A DNA stretch of 64,000 bases, taken from NCBI RefSeq assembly GCF_000731955.1, contig NZ_JNCK01000001.1:434001-498000 (forward strand), written 5' to 3'. Position 1 is the first letter of the stretch, and each line of letters begins with the position of its first letter. Below are positions 49,601 to 59,081 of the stretch, piece by piece. This stretch comes from Halomonas zincidurans B6. Its GTDB lineage: Bacteria; Pseudomonadota; Gammaproteobacteria; Pseudomonadales; Halomonadaceae. The notes under the pieces were generated by a model. That model made no database searches, was not told the DNA's origin, and saw nothing but the letters and a program-made list of their open reading frames with translations. The translations under genes were made by a program, and so were the position numbers.

Positions 49601-50920
49601 TTACTCGCCCTGGTTGGCGCTGCGTCCACGGCCGCGACCGCCCCGGCGTCGGCGGCGCTCGCCGGCCGGCTTGTCGCTGTTGCGGGGGGGTTGCCCGGCG
49701 GGCTTGCGGGTGCCGCGACGGGCATTGTCGTTGCGAGGCTGGCGCGGGCGTTCGTCCGCGGCCGGCTCTTCCGCCGCGCTACCCGGCTGGCCCGGCTCGA
49801 AGCCGGCGATCGGCGTGCGGGTCAGGCTCTGCTTGATCAGCCGCTCGATGCCGGCGAGTTCCTTGCTCTCGTCGCTGGAAACCAGCGACACGGCCTGGCC
49901 GCTGGCGCCGGCGCGTCCGGTGCGGCCGATGCGGTGGACGTAGTCCTCGGCGACATTGGGCAGCTCGAAGTTGACCACCTGGGGCAACTGATCGATATCC
50001 AGTCCGCGAGCGGCGATGTCGGTGGCGACCAGCACCCGGATCTCGCCGGACTTGAAGCCGCTGAGCGCCTTGGTACGGGCGTTCTGGCTCTTGTTGCCGT
50101 GGATCGCCGCGGCCTCGATGCCGGCGCCCTCCAGATAGCGGGTCAGCTTGTTGGCGCCGTGCTTGGTGCGGGTGAAGACCAGCACCTGGTGCCACTCGCG
50201 CTGCTGGATCAGGTGGCTGAGCAGCGCCGGCTTGCGCTGTTTGTCCACCGGGCAGACCCACTGGGTCACGGTGGTCGCGGCGGCGTTGCGCGGGGTCACC
50301 GAGATCTCCACCGGGTCGTTGACCAGGCCCTTGGCGAGCTGGCGGATCTCGTTGGAGAAGGTCGCCGAGAACATCAGCGTCTGGCGCTTGGCGGGCAACA
50401 CCTTGAGGATCTTGCGGATGTCGTGGATGAAGCCCATGTCGAGCATGCGGTCGGCTTCATCGAGGATCAGCACTTCGAGCTGGTCGAACGACACCGCCTT
50501 CTGGCCGAACAGGTCGAGCAGCCGGCCGGGGGTGGCGATCAATACGTCGACGCCGCGGCGCAGCGCGTCGATCTGCGGGTTGGCCTTGACCCCGCCGAAG
50601 ATCACCGCCGAGCTCAGCGGCAGATGCTTGCCGTAGGTGGCGACGCTCTCGCCGACCTGGGCGGCCAGTTCGCGGGTCGGGGTGAGCACCAGCGCGCGCA
50701 CCTGGCGCGGACGCGCGCGTTCGCCGCTCTTGAGCCGCTCGAGCAGCGGCAGGGTGAAACCGGCGGTCTTGCCGGTGCCGGTCTGGGCGGCGGCCATCAC
50801 GTCGCGGCCTTCGAGCACGGCGGGGATCGCCCTGGCCTGGATCGGCGAGGGGGTGTCGTAGCCCTGTTCGGCCACGGCGGTCATCAACGGGGCACAAAGT
50901 CCCAGGGAAGCAAAGCTCAT
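49601..50920 (-). CDS. rhlE: DEAD-box RNA helicase RhlE
   Basis: A 439-residue RNA helicase. Motifs in order: Q-motif SPIQARAIP; I AQTGTGKTA; Ia PTREL; II LDEADRML; III FSATFS; V ATDIAARGLD; VI HRIGRTGRAG. The basic Arg/Gly-rich tail (RNDNARRGTRKPAG and GERRRRRGGRGRGR) is typical of RhlE and binds RNA. Such helicases act on ribosome assembly and cold adaptation. It is transcribed alone. Confidence 0.93.
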   Translation of the reverse strand: MSFASLGLCAPLMTAVAEQGYDTPSPIQARAIPAVLEGRDVMAAAQTGTGKTAGFTLPLLERLKSGERARPRQVRALVLTPTRELAAQVGESVATYGKHLPLSSAVIFGGVKANPQIDALRRGVDVLIATPGRLLDLFGQKAVSFDQLEVLILDEADRMLDMGFIHDIRKILKVLPAKRQTLMFSATFSNEIRQLAKGLVNDPVEISVTPRNAAATTVTQWVCPVDKQRKPALLSHLIQQREWHQVLVFTRTKHGANKLTRYLEGAGIEAAAIHGNKSQNARTKALSGFKSGEIRVLVATDIAARGLDIDQLPQVVNFELPNVAEDYVHRIGRTGRAGASGQAVSLVSSDESKELAGIERLIKQSLTRTPIAGFEPGQPGSAAEEPAADERPRQPRNDNARRGTRKPAGQPPRNSDKPAGERRRRRGGRGRGRSANQGE

Positions 50921-51100
50921 GAATTCTCTCGGTGGCTGCGGGATGGGGCCGGAAACCGGCGGGGCAGCGGGCCTGCAGCTTAACGGATAAGTCCTCCGGG
51001 TGCTACCAAGGTGGAAGGGCCCGAGCTGCCGGGCACGGCCACACGTGTTGGCTGAAGTGTGCGAAAATGAACCGACTCAACGACTTGCTGGCCGGTTATC

Positions 51101-51832
51101 GTGTCTTTATTGATCGCCCTGGTGTTCTTCGCCATCGTCTTTCTGACCGCCCTGCTGTCCGGCATCTTCGGTATGGCCGGCGGTCTGCTCCTGCTGTGGT
51201 TCCTGCTGCTAGCGCTGCCGGCGAGCGTGGCGATCGTCGTCCACGGGGTCATCCAGCTGTGCTCGAACGCCTCGCGGGCGTGGTTCTCGCGCCACTACAT
51301 CAATGCGCGGATCGTCGCGGTCATCGCCTCGGGTGGGGCGCTGTCGGCGATCGCGCTGGCGCTGATCGGCTATCACCCCAATACGACGATCGTCTCGTTG
51401 TTGATCGGCGTGATGCCGATCCTGGTATGGATCCCCAAGGCCTGGTTCCATTTCGATGCGGCGCGGCCGAGCCACGCCTTCGGCTGCGGCATCGTCGCCG
51501 GCGGGCTGACCATCGCCGCCGGCGTCTCGGGGCCGACTATCGATCTGTTCTTCATCCGTACCGCCATGGACCGGCGTCAGATCGTCGCCACCAAGGCGGC
51601 GGTCCAGGTGATTGCGCACGCCATCAAGATCGTCTTCTATGCCGGCTCGGCACTCGCCCTGAGTGGCGAGCAATGGGGCGTGGTGGCGTTGGCGGTACCG
51701 TTCGCGATCCTCGGCACACGTGCCGGCAACGGCATGCTGCGGCGGCTGACCGATGCCAATTTCCGCTACTGGACGCGCTGGATCGTCACCGTGATCGGTG
51801 GCTTCTATCTCCTGCAGGGCTTGCTGCTCTGA
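51101..51832 (+). CDS. TauE/SafE family membrane permease
   Basis: A 243-residue protein with about seven to eight helices. Two related halves show LLSGIFGMAGGLLLLWFLL and AGGLTIAAGVSGPTIDLF, the paired GxxGxGGG-type motifs of the family, which exports sulfite or sulfoacetate-like anions in some members. The start is a GTG at 51101 (Leu/Ile-rich N-terminus); no strong ribosome site is visible. It is monocistronic with a hairpin terminator at 51901-51928. Confidence 0.83.
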   Translation: MSLLIALVFFAIVFLTALLSGIFGMAGGLLLLWFLLLALPASVAIVVHGVIQLCSNASRAWFSRHYINARIVAVIASGGALSAIALALIGYHPNTTIVSLLIGVMPILVWIPKAWFHFDAARPSHAFGCGIVAGGLTIAAGVSGPTIDLFFIRTAMDRRQIVATKAAVQVIAHAIKIVFYAGSALALSGEQWGVVALAVPFAILGTRAGNGMLRRLTDANFRYWTRWIVTVIGGFYLLQGLLL

Positions 51833-51900
51833 TTGCCTGGCGGGGCGCCCCTGTGTCGACTCGAGCGGGTGTCTGACCAGCGAACCGGCAATCCAAGACG

Positions 51901-51928
51901 ACAAGGCCCGGCATCCGCCGGGCCTTGT
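51901..51928. terminator. Terminator between TauE/SafE and GT39 genes
   Basis: 12-bp perfect arms (51901-51912 and 51917-51928) around a 4-nt loop. It lies between convergent genes and could serve both. Confidence 0.85.
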
Positions 51929-51952
51929 CGTGTACGAGGTCGGAGTATCGGC

Positions 51953-53542
51953 TCAGCGGTCGAGCAGGCCGTGCCGGGCGCTAGGCATCAGTACCAGGAA
52001 GCTGCCCCGGTAGGGCTGGCTGAACAACGCCCCGGCGCGCTGGGCGGGCGAAAGCGTATCCACCACCTCGATCAGCGCGCCTTGTGGATGATCGGCACTC
52101 CAGGCGATAACCTCGTCGGAGTCGATCACGGTCATGTCCTGGGTGAGGCGACCCAGGAAGCGGAACTGGTTGGCGTAGTCGCCGACATAGGCGACGGGCA
52201 CGCCCTGCTGTTGCTGATAGCCGATCTCGCGGGCGAACGGTGTGACATCGTAATAGCGAGCCAGCGCCGGGGACAGGCCGATCAGCAGGGCCAGCAGGCT
52301 GAGCGGCCAGGCCAGCGTCATGATCACTCGCCGGGGATGCAGGCTCAGCCCGACGATGAGAGCCAGCGGCACCAGTGCCGTCAGGCGCACGGCATTGGGC
52401 AATGGTGCCAGCGGATAGAAGCGCAGGGCGATCTCGGGCAGGGCGAGCATCAGGCCGGCGAGCACCAGCAGCAGAAGGCGGTAGAGCCAGGTGCGCCGGG
52501 GCGGGTGCCGCTCGATCTGACCGGCCACCCAGATCGCCAGGAAGGGCAGGGCCGGCATCAGGTAGTGGACCTGCTTGCCGCTGACCAGGCTCAGAATCAC
52601 CAGTGGCGGCAGGCAGCCCCACAGGGCGAAGCGCTCGAGCGAGCCGCTTGCCAGCGGACGTCGCCACAGCCAGACGGTTGGCCAGGGCAGGGTCAGCAAC
52701 GGCAGCAACGGCAGATACCAGTACCAGGGGCGGGCATGAGCGAAGGCGTTGGTCACACGGCCGGCGGACTGGCCCCAGAAGATCGCCTGGGCATACTCGG
52801 GGCTGCCGGTAATCGCGGCGGGAATCGCCCAGGCGAGCACCACGGCGGCACCGAGCAGGGTGGCCGGCAGGATCGCCCAATAGTGGCGGGCGCCGATCGT
52901 CACGCCGTCGGGGCGCCAGAAGCGGGTGCTCAGGGTCAGCGGCAACCAGTAGATCAGCACCACCGGCCCCTTGGCGAGCAGGGCCAGGCCCAGGCCGAAG
53001 CCGGCCAGAACGAGCCAGCGCCGCTCGGCGCGATGCACGTAGCGCACCCAGCCCAGCGTCGCGATCAGCAAACAGGTGGTCTGCAGGATGTCGAACATGC
53101 TCAGTGGCATGTAGACGAACCACATGGTCATGGCCAGCAGCACCGGCGGGGCCCAGCGCATGCCCGGTGCCTGCTGCTCGGGCCATTCGCGCTGGATGGC
53201 CACCAGCAGCGGGAAGGTCAGCAGGCCGACGGCCGGAATCGTCAGGCGAGCCACGACATCACTGGTGCCGAACAGTGCCCAGGCGGACTGGATCAACCAG
53301 AACAGCAGTGGCGGCTTGTCGGGGTAGGGCTCGCCGTTGAGATGCGGGACCAGAAAGCTGTTGTTCTGCCACATCTCCCAGGCCACCGACAGATAGCGCG
53401 TCTCGTCGATGGGCATCAGCGGCAGGTAGTTGACGCGGATGACGACGGCCACGACGGCGATGATCAGGGTCAGCAAAAGGCCCGATTGCCAGGTACCGAT
53501 ACCTGGCCATGACGACAGGCGAGTGGATAGCGTTCGAAGCAT
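51953..53542 (-). CDS. GT39-family (ArnT-like) glycosyltransferase, orphan
   Basis: A 529-residue polytopic protein, paralogous to the one at 25.2-27 kb. The first periplasmic loop has PLMPIDETRYLSVAWEM with the catalytic acidic pair and the shared block NGEPYPDKPPLLFW. About 11 helices follow, then a short periplasmic C-terminal domain. No GT2 partner or lipid-carrier gene is near, so its lipid-linked donor must come from elsewhere. Function as a lipid A or protein glycosyltransferase is inferred. Confidence 0.85.
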   Translation of the reverse strand: MLRTLSTRLSSWPGIGTWQSGLLLTLIIAVVAVVIRVNYLPLMPIDETRYLSVAWEMWQNNSFLVPHLNGEPYPDKPPLLFWLIQSAWALFGTSDVVARLTIPAVGLLTFPLLVAIQREWPEQQAPGMRWAPPVLLAMTMWFVYMPLSMFDILQTTCLLIATLGWVRYVHRAERRWLVLAGFGLGLALLAKGPVVLIYWLPLTLSTRFWRPDGVTIGARHYWAILPATLLGAAVVLAWAIPAAITGSPEYAQAIFWGQSAGRVTNAFAHARPWYWYLPLLPLLTLPWPTVWLWRRPLASGSLERFALWGCLPPLVILSLVSGKQVHYLMPALPFLAIWVAGQIERHPPRRTWLYRLLLLVLAGLMLALPEIALRFYPLAPLPNAVRLTALVPLALIVGLSLHPRRVIMTLAWPLSLLALLIGLSPALARYYDVTPFAREIGYQQQQGVPVAYVGDYANQFRFLGRLTQDMTVIDSDEVIAWSADHPQGALIEVVDTLSPAQRAGALFSQPYRGSFLVLMPSARHGLLDR

Positions 53543-53651
53543 CGAAGTTCCAGCGATGGCATGATGAATGTGGCAGCAGGGTGGACGAGAATTCTTAACG
53601 GGAGCTTATCGGTCGTCCACGGCCGACCTGCGGGTGGGGGTGGCTCGACAT

Positions 53652-54575
53652 TCAACCGAGCGCCGCACGGCGACGTTCGCTGACCGGCGGCATGCCGAAG
53701 TAGCGCTTGTAGTCGCGGCTGAACTGCGAGGCGCTCTGATAGCCCACCGTGTTGGCGGCGCGCGCCACGCTGTGCTGTTGCTGGCCGAGCAGCGCTCGCG
53801 CCTTGAGTAGCCGCAGGCGCTTTAAGTATTGCATCGGCGCCAGCCGGGTGGTGTGCTTGAAATGGTGATGGAAGTGCGAGGCGCTCATGTTGACCTGCCG
53901 GGCCAGCGCGTCGACCGTCAATGGCTGGGTATAATGCTGGTGAAGGAAGGCCAGCGCATCGGCGATCTGGGCGTACTTGCCGGACACGCGGATCAGCCGC
54001 CGCAACGAGTCGCCCTGGGGGCCGCGCAGCGCCTCGAAGACCACTTCGCGGATGCGCCCGCCGCCCAGCGTGTCGGCGAGCAGCGGGTCGTGCAGGCACT
54101 CCAGCAGGCGCAGCACGTTGTCGCCCATCGTCTGATTCATCGTCACCGCGGCCATCGGCGAGGGACTTTCGCCGTCGCCGTGAATGGCGGGCAGCGCGCG
54201 GGCCAGTTCGCCGAGCATTACCCGGTCGAGACGCACCATGACCCCCAGCAACGGCTGCTCGGGGCTGGCCAGGGTCTCGCACTCGAAGGGCAGCGGCAGC
54301 GCCTGGATCAGGTAGTTGCCGGCGCCGTAATGGATCACCCGGTCCTCCAGATAGCCGACCTTGCCGCCCTGGGCGACGACGATCAGGCAGGGGTCGTAGA
54401 TCAGCGGCGTGCGCGGCTGGCCGCAACTGGTGAATAGCTCCACGCCGGGCATGCGCGTCGTCATGAATCCTTCGCCATCGACCAGCGGGGCGATCAGCGC
54501 GGCCATGCGTCGGCCAAGATCGGCAATCGGGGCTGCCTCGTGCAGCGCCTCGATGGGATGGGCGGTTGAATGCAT
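53652..54575 (-). CDS. AraC-family regulator with AraC_N (cupin-like) domain
   Basis: A 307-residue regulator. The N-terminal AraC_N domain has YDPCLIVVAQGGKVGYL and ALPLPFECETLASPEQPLLG, and the C-terminal double HTH has LTVDALARQVNMSASHFHHHFK and ANTVGYQSASQFSRDYKRYFG. It is divergent from the zinc alcohol dehydrogenase gene, a common pairing for regulators of aldehyde/alcohol dehydrogenases of the YqhD/YahK type. Start ATG 54575 is chosen over 54617, which has no ribosome site. The effector is unknown. Confidence 0.86.
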   Translation of the reverse strand: MHSTAHPIEALHEAAPIADLGRRMAALIAPLVDGEGFMTTRMPGVELFTSCGQPRTPLIYDPCLIVVAQGGKVGYLEDRVIHYGAGNYLIQALPLPFECETLASPEQPLLGVMVRLDRVMLGELARALPAIHGDGESPSPMAAVTMNQTMGDNVLRLLECLHDPLLADTLGGGRIREVVFEALRGPQGDSLRRLIRVSGKYAQIADALAFLHQHYTQPLTVDALARQVNMSASHFHHHFKHTTRLAPMQYLKRLRLLKARALLGQQQHSVARAANTVGYQSASQFSRDYKRYFGMPPVSERRRAALG

Positions 54576-54812
54576 GGCCTGCTCGCGCTCGCTGACAGTG
54601 GGTGTGTATCGTAACATTGGTCACGGAAAAAGCTTCAACTGTGCCTGATCAGCTGTCATCAAGCAGTATCGGGCATGCATAAAGCAGAATCGAGCATGGC
54701 CTGCCCGACGCACAGCGGCCACACTAGGAGCGTTGGTTCAGCAGTTAATCGGTCGCGTTCGGCGGCTGATCCTGTCTGTTGAAAAACCTGCCTTTTGAAA
54801 AGGAGTTCCTGC

Positions 54813-55871
54813 ATGCCGCAAGCCAAGGGTTACGCCGCGCATTCCGCCGAATCCCCGTTGACACCTTACGCCTTCGAGCGCCGCGAGCCGCGAGCCGACG
54901 ATGTCGCCATCGAGATTCTCTACTGCGGCGTCTGCCACAGCGACCTGCACTTCGCCCGCGACGACTGGGGCATGGCCTCCTACCCGGTGGTGCCGGGCCA
55001 CGAGATCGTCGGTCGGGTGACCGGCGTGGGCAGCGAGGTGAGCAACTTCAAGGAGGGCGACCTGGTCGGCGTGGGTTGCATGGTCGACTCCTGCCGCCAC
55101 TGTCAGGCCTGCAACGACGGTCTCGAGCAGTACTGCGCCGAAGGCTTCGTCATGACCTACGGCAGCCCCGACCGCCACGACGGCAGCCTGACCCAGGGCG
55201 GCTATTCCGACAAGGTGACGGTCAGCGAGCGCTTCGTGCTGCGCATGCCCGAGGGCATCGATCTCAAGTCCGCCGCGCCGCTGCTGTGCGCCGGCATCAC
55301 CACCTACTCGCCGCTCAAGCACTACGGCGTCAAGCCGGGCCACAAGGTCGGCGTGATCGGCATGGGCGGCCTGGGTCACATGGGCGTCAAATTGGCCAAG
55401 GCCTTCGGCGCCGAGGTGACGCTGTTCACCCGCTCGCAGAGCAAGGTCGACGAGGCCCGGAGCAACGGCGCCGATCATGTCGTGGTCTCCACCGACGAGG
55501 AACAGATGGCGGCCATCGCCGAGACCTTCGACTTCATGCTCGACACCGTGCCGGTGCCGCACGACGTCAATCCTTACCTGCAGGCCCTGAAGTACGACGG
55601 CACGCATATCCTGGTCGGCCAGTTGCAGCCGCTCGAGCCCGCCGTCGAGGGGGTTAACCTGATCTTCCGGCGTCGCGTGCTGGCCGGTTCGCTGATCGGC
55701 GGCATCCCCGAGACCCAGGAGGTGCTCGACTTCTGCGCCGAGAAAGGCATTGCCTGCGATGTCGAGATGATCGACATCAAGGACATCAACACCGCCTGGG
55801 AGCGGATGCAGAAGGGCGACGTGCGCTATCGCTTCGTGATCGACATGGCATCCGTGAAGGACGCCGTCTGA
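54813..55871 (+). CDS. Zinc-dependent NADP alcohol dehydrogenase (YahK/CAD-type)
   Basis: A 352-residue MDR enzyme that reduces aldehydes. The catalytic zinc site includes Cys in ILYCGVCHSDLHFAR and His in VVPGHEIVG, and the structural zinc uses the four cysteines of CMVDSCRHCQACNDGLEQYC. The cofactor turn is VIGMGGLGHMGVKLAK. AAGGAG precedes ATG 54813. Homologues are broad-range aldehyde reductases (YahK, cinnamyl alcohol dehydrogenase). The divergent AraC gene suggests induction by aldehydes or electrophiles. A good hairpin terminator follows. Confidence 0.9.
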   Translation: MPQAKGYAAHSAESPLTPYAFERREPRADDVAIEILYCGVCHSDLHFARDDWGMASYPVVPGHEIVGRVTGVGSEVSNFKEGDLVGVGCMVDSCRHCQACNDGLEQYCAEGFVMTYGSPDRHDGSLTQGGYSDKVTVSERFVLRMPEGIDLKSAAPLLCAGITTYSPLKHYGVKPGHKVGVIGMGGLGHMGVKLAKAFGAEVTLFTRSQSKVDEARSNGADHVVVSTDEEQMAAIAETFDFMLDTVPVPHDVNPYLQALKYDGTHILVGQLQPLEPAVEGVNLIFRRRVLAGSLIGGIPETQEVLDFCAEKGIACDVEMIDIKDINTAWERMQKGDVRYRFVIDMASVKDAV

Positions 55872-55886
55872 TCGATTCGCTGGCAT

Positions 55887-55926
55887 GAAAACGACGCCGC
55901 CGGCTCGCGATGACCGGCGGCGTTTT
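55887..55926. terminator. Terminator between the alcohol dehydrogenase and tesB
   Basis: A 9-bp GC stem (55895-55903 with 55914-55922) with a 10-nt loop, an upstream A-run and a downstream TTTT. It separates convergent genes and probably ends transcription from both. Confidence 0.85.
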
Positions 55927-55947
55927 CGTGCATGGGCCAGGACGGTC

Positions 55948-56757
55948 TCACTCACGCATGCGGATCAGTCCTTCCTGCGCGCTGGAAGCCACCAGATAAC
56001 CCCGGGCGTCGTAGATGCTGCCGCGGGCGAAGCCGCGCCCGCCGCCGGCCCAGGGGCTGTCCATGGCATAAAGCAGCCAGTCGTTGATGCGCACGTCGCG
56101 GTGGAACCACAGCGCGTGATCGAGACTGGCGATGCGCAGCCGCGGGTCGCCGAAATAGCTGTCGTGGGGGATCAGGCTGGTGGTCAGCAGGTGGAAATCC
56201 GAGCTGTAGGCGAGCAGGTAGCGATGCAAGGTGGCGTCGTCGGGCAGCTCGCCGGCGAGCCGAAACCACAAGCGCTTTTGCGGCGTGCCGCCGTCGCTTG
56301 CCTCGGGCAGGTGCAAGAATTCGATTGGGTGCCCGGCGAAGCGCTCGGGCTGGGCGCCGTCGGCGATCAGCTCATCGGGGGTGGCCACCGGCGGACGCGT
56401 CGGCTGATGATGGAAACCGCTTTCCTCGATATGAAACGAGGCGCTGCAGAAGAAGATCGTCTTGCCGTGCTGGATCGCGCTGACCCGGCGCGTGGCGAAG
56501 CTGCCGCCGTCGCGGACCCGGTCGACCTGATAGACCACCGGGTGATGGGGGTCGCCGGCGAGCAGGAAATAGCCGTGCAAGGAGTGCACACGGCGTGCCG
56601 GGTCGACCGTCTGGCTGGCCGCCGAGAGCGCCTGGCCGAGCACCTGACCGCCGAACAGCTGGGGAAAGCCCAGGTCCTGGCTATGGCCGCGGAACAGGTT
56701 CTCCTCGAGCGTTTCCATGCCCAGCAACTGGACCAGGCCGTCGAGTGCTTGTGTCAT
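55948..56757 (-). CDS. tesB: Acyl-CoA thioesterase II
   Basis: A 269-residue double-hotdog enzyme that hydrolyses medium- and long-chain acyl-CoA. The first hotdog has FGGQVLGQALSAASQTV and SLHGYFLLAGDP; the second has YLLAYSSDFHLLTTSLIPH and LDHALWFHRDVRINDWLLYAM, with catalytic Asp, Thr/Ser and Gln at the usual places. Length and order match TesB. Start ATG 56757 follows AGGGAGAC. It diverges from tadA. Confidence 0.9.
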   Translation of the reverse strand: MTQALDGLVQLLGMETLEENLFRGHSQDLGFPQLFGGQVLGQALSAASQTVDPARRVHSLHGYFLLAGDPHHPVVYQVDRVRDGGSFATRRVSAIQHGKTIFFCSASFHIEESGFHHQPTRPPVATPDELIADGAQPERFAGHPIEFLHLPEASDGGTPQKRLWFRLAGELPDDATLHRYLLAYSSDFHLLTTSLIPHDSYFGDPRLRIASLDHALWFHRDVRINDWLLYAMDSPWAGGGRGFARGSIYDARGYLVASSAQEGLIRMRE

Positions 56758-56827
56758 GCGTTGTCTCCCTGCGTATGAGCTGCACATGTAGTATGGGCGG
56801 CACGACAGGATACCCGAGACACCCGCC

Positions 56828-57370
56828 ATGCGCAGCGACAGCTACTACATGCACCGTGCCCTCGACCAGGCCCGCGCCGCCCAGGCCGCCGGCGAGGTGC
56901 CGGTGGGCGCGGTGGTGGTCGATGCGGCGGGGGCGATCGTCGGGCGCGGCTTCAATGCGCCGGTCGGTGGCCACGATCCCAGCGCGCATGCCGAGATCCG
57001 TGCGCTGCGCGACGCCGCCGGGCGGCTCGCCAATTACCGGCTGGACGGCTGCACGCTCTACGTGACCCTCGAGCCGTGCATGATGTGCGCCGGGGCGATC
57101 ATCCACGCGCGCCTGGCGCGGGTCGTCTACGCCGCCGCCGAGCCGCGTACCGGAATGGTCGAGTCGCGGGCCAATCTGTTCGCCCAGCCGTGGTTCAACC
57201 ATCGCGTGACGGTGGAGGGCGGGCTGTTGGCGGTACAGGCGCGCCGCCTGTTGCAGGCGTTCTTCGCCGAGCGCCGTGAGGCCGCGGGGCTGGCTGGTGA
57301 TGACCACGTAGAGGCGCGGTTCGCGGGCGCAGATGGCCAGCGAAACGCGGACCCCGAGCGCCCGGGGTAA
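56828..57370 (+). CDS. tadA: tRNA-specific adenosine deaminase
   Basis: A 180-residue zinc deaminase that converts A34 to inosine in tRNA-Arg(ACG), an essential step for decoding. The zinc site has HAEI with the catalytic Glu and the PCMMCAGAIIHAR motif. Other landmarks: GEVPVGAVVV at the start, RTGMVESRANLFAQ and WFNHRVTVEGG. The C-terminal 20 residues extend past the normal end. It neighbours mltF and purL, an order also seen in Enterobacteria. Confidence 0.92.
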   Translation: MRSDSYYMHRALDQARAAQAAGEVPVGAVVVDAAGAIVGRGFNAPVGGHDPSAHAEIRALRDAAGRLANYRLDGCTLYVTLEPCMMCAGAIIHARLARVVYAAAEPRTGMVESRANLFAQPWFNHRVTVEGGLLAVQARRLLQAFFAERREAAGLAGDDHVEARFAGADGQRNADPERPG

Positions 57371-57456
57371 CGCGGTTACTGCTGGCGGTGGCTGAGTCGT
57401 TTTCGGGCAGTCGATACCGGATCGCGGCCGTGGCGTTGGCCGCGTGCCCGGCGCGT

Positions 57457-58914
57457 TCACAAAACCGGCGGCACCACGTCGAACAGGCCGCCGTCGTCCG
57501 CGCCGGGTTCGCGTTGATTGAGCTGGAAGAACTGCTGCTGGCTGCGTTCGATGTAGTTGAGGATCTCGTAGTAGCGGCGAATGTTGCGCACGTAGATCAC
57601 CGGTTCGCCGCCGCGGGCATAGCCATAGCGCACCTGCGAATACCATTTGCGCTTTTGCAGCAGCGGCAGGGCCTCGCGCACGTCGGCCCAGGCGTAGGGA
57701 TCGCCGCCACGCATCTCGGCGATCTTCTGGGCGTCGTAGAGATGGCCGAGACCGACGTTGTAAGCGGCCAGCGCCATCCAGGTGCGGTCCGGCTCCTCGA
57801 TCTCCTCCGGCAGGCGCTGCTTGACGCTCTTCAGGTAGCGCGCCCCGCCGTCGATGCTCTGCGCCGGGTCGAGCCGGTTGGTCACGCCCACCTGCTCGGC
57901 GGTCGACTGGGTGAGCATCATCAGCCCGCGTACCCCGGTCGGCGAGGTCGCCTCGGGCTTCCAGTGCGATTCCTGATAGCCCAGCGCGGCAAGCAGCTTC
58001 CAGTCGAAGCCGGTCTTGCGGGCGGCGGCGAGGAACTCATCCTTGTAGGTGTCCAGGCGCGCATTGGCCTGCTGGATGAAGGTCCGCGCGCCAACGTATT
58101 CCAGATAATCGTCCTGGCCGAAATAGCGCGCGCTGAGCGCGGCGAGCGTACCGTCGGCCTGCATCTCGTCCAGGAAGCGGTTGACGCGCTGCAGCAGACC
58201 CAGCCCCCGATCGGCGGGCAGCGCCCAGGCCAGGCTCAGCGGATCGCCGAGCAAGAAGCCGTTCTCGACGCCGGGGAAGAACAACCGGTTGAGCTTGAAC
58301 TGGTGCGCGTAGATCACCGCCACGTCGAGCTCGCCGTTCTCGACCAGGCTGAGCAGATCGGCGACCTCGATGTCGGCCGACTCCTTCCAGCTCAACCCGG
58401 GCAGCGAGTCCTGCTGCAGCTCGCGCAGCACCAGGCCGGCGCCGGAGCCCTTGATCACGCCGATCGAACGGCCCAGCAGCTTGCCGGGTTCGGCGACCGG
58501 CGGCAACCCGCGGCGATACACCACCAGCGGCTGCAGGGTCATGATCGCGCGGCTGAAGTGGATGCCGGGCAGGGTCGGGTCGAGCGGCAGCGCCGCGGCG
58601 CCCAGGTCGGCCTTGCCGCTGCGCACGGCGTCGAGCACGTCGTCGATATTGCCATCGCTGTCCAGCGACAGGCTGACGCCGAGCCGCTCGGCGAAGCGCC
58701 TGACCAACTCGAACTCGAAGCCGGTTGGCCCCTGGCGGCCTTGGTAGTAGGTGGTCGGGGTGTTGCGGGTATCCACCTGCAGAAAATCGCGGGCGCGAAT
58801 GGCGTCGAGCAGCGGAGCCTCGGGCGGCGGGTTCAGTGCCGGCCAGCCAAGCAGCACGAGACCTGCCATGCTGAGCCCCAATCGACGCGAGTGGCGGGCG
58901 AAAGCCTGAAGCAT
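57457..58914 (-). CDS. mltF: Membrane-bound lytic murein transglycosylase F
   Basis: A 485-residue periplasmic enzyme with a signal anchor (LGLSMAGLVLLGWPALN), an N-terminal solute-binding-like domain (TTYYQGRQGPTGFEFELVRRF to about residue 270) and a C-terminal SLT domain with the catalytic Glu in LGYQESHWKPEATSPTGVRG. It cleaves peptidoglycan glycan strands, giving anhydromuropeptides. It diverges from purL, as in E. coli. Confidence 0.92.
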   Translation of the reverse strand: MLQAFARHSRRLGLSMAGLVLLGWPALNPPPEAPLLDAIRARDFLQVDTRNTPTTYYQGRQGPTGFEFELVRRFAERLGVSLSLDSDGNIDDVLDAVRSGKADLGAAALPLDPTLPGIHFSRAIMTLQPLVVYRRGLPPVAEPGKLLGRSIGVIKGSGAGLVLRELQQDSLPGLSWKESADIEVADLLSLVENGELDVAVIYAHQFKLNRLFFPGVENGFLLGDPLSLAWALPADRGLGLLQRVNRFLDEMQADGTLAALSARYFGQDDYLEYVGARTFIQQANARLDTYKDEFLAAARKTGFDWKLLAALGYQESHWKPEATSPTGVRGLMMLTQSTAEQVGVTNRLDPAQSIDGGARYLKSVKQRLPEEIEEPDRTWMALAAYNVGLGHLYDAQKIAEMRGGDPYAWADVREALPLLQKRKWYSQVRYGYARGGEPVIYVRNIRRYYEILNYIERSQQQFFQLNQREPGADDGGLFDVVPPVL

Positions 58915-59081
58915 GCGGTGCCGTCGGTAACAGTGGACGCCTCACCATACCCGGGGGCCTCGAGACTGTCACCTGACGCCATTCCACGGATTTCTCGAAG
59001 CAACGGCTTTTTAGTATCATGGACGATTCAATCGCCGCCCGCGGCACCCATTCTTCGGCTTTCACAGAGGCTTCTTTCGAC

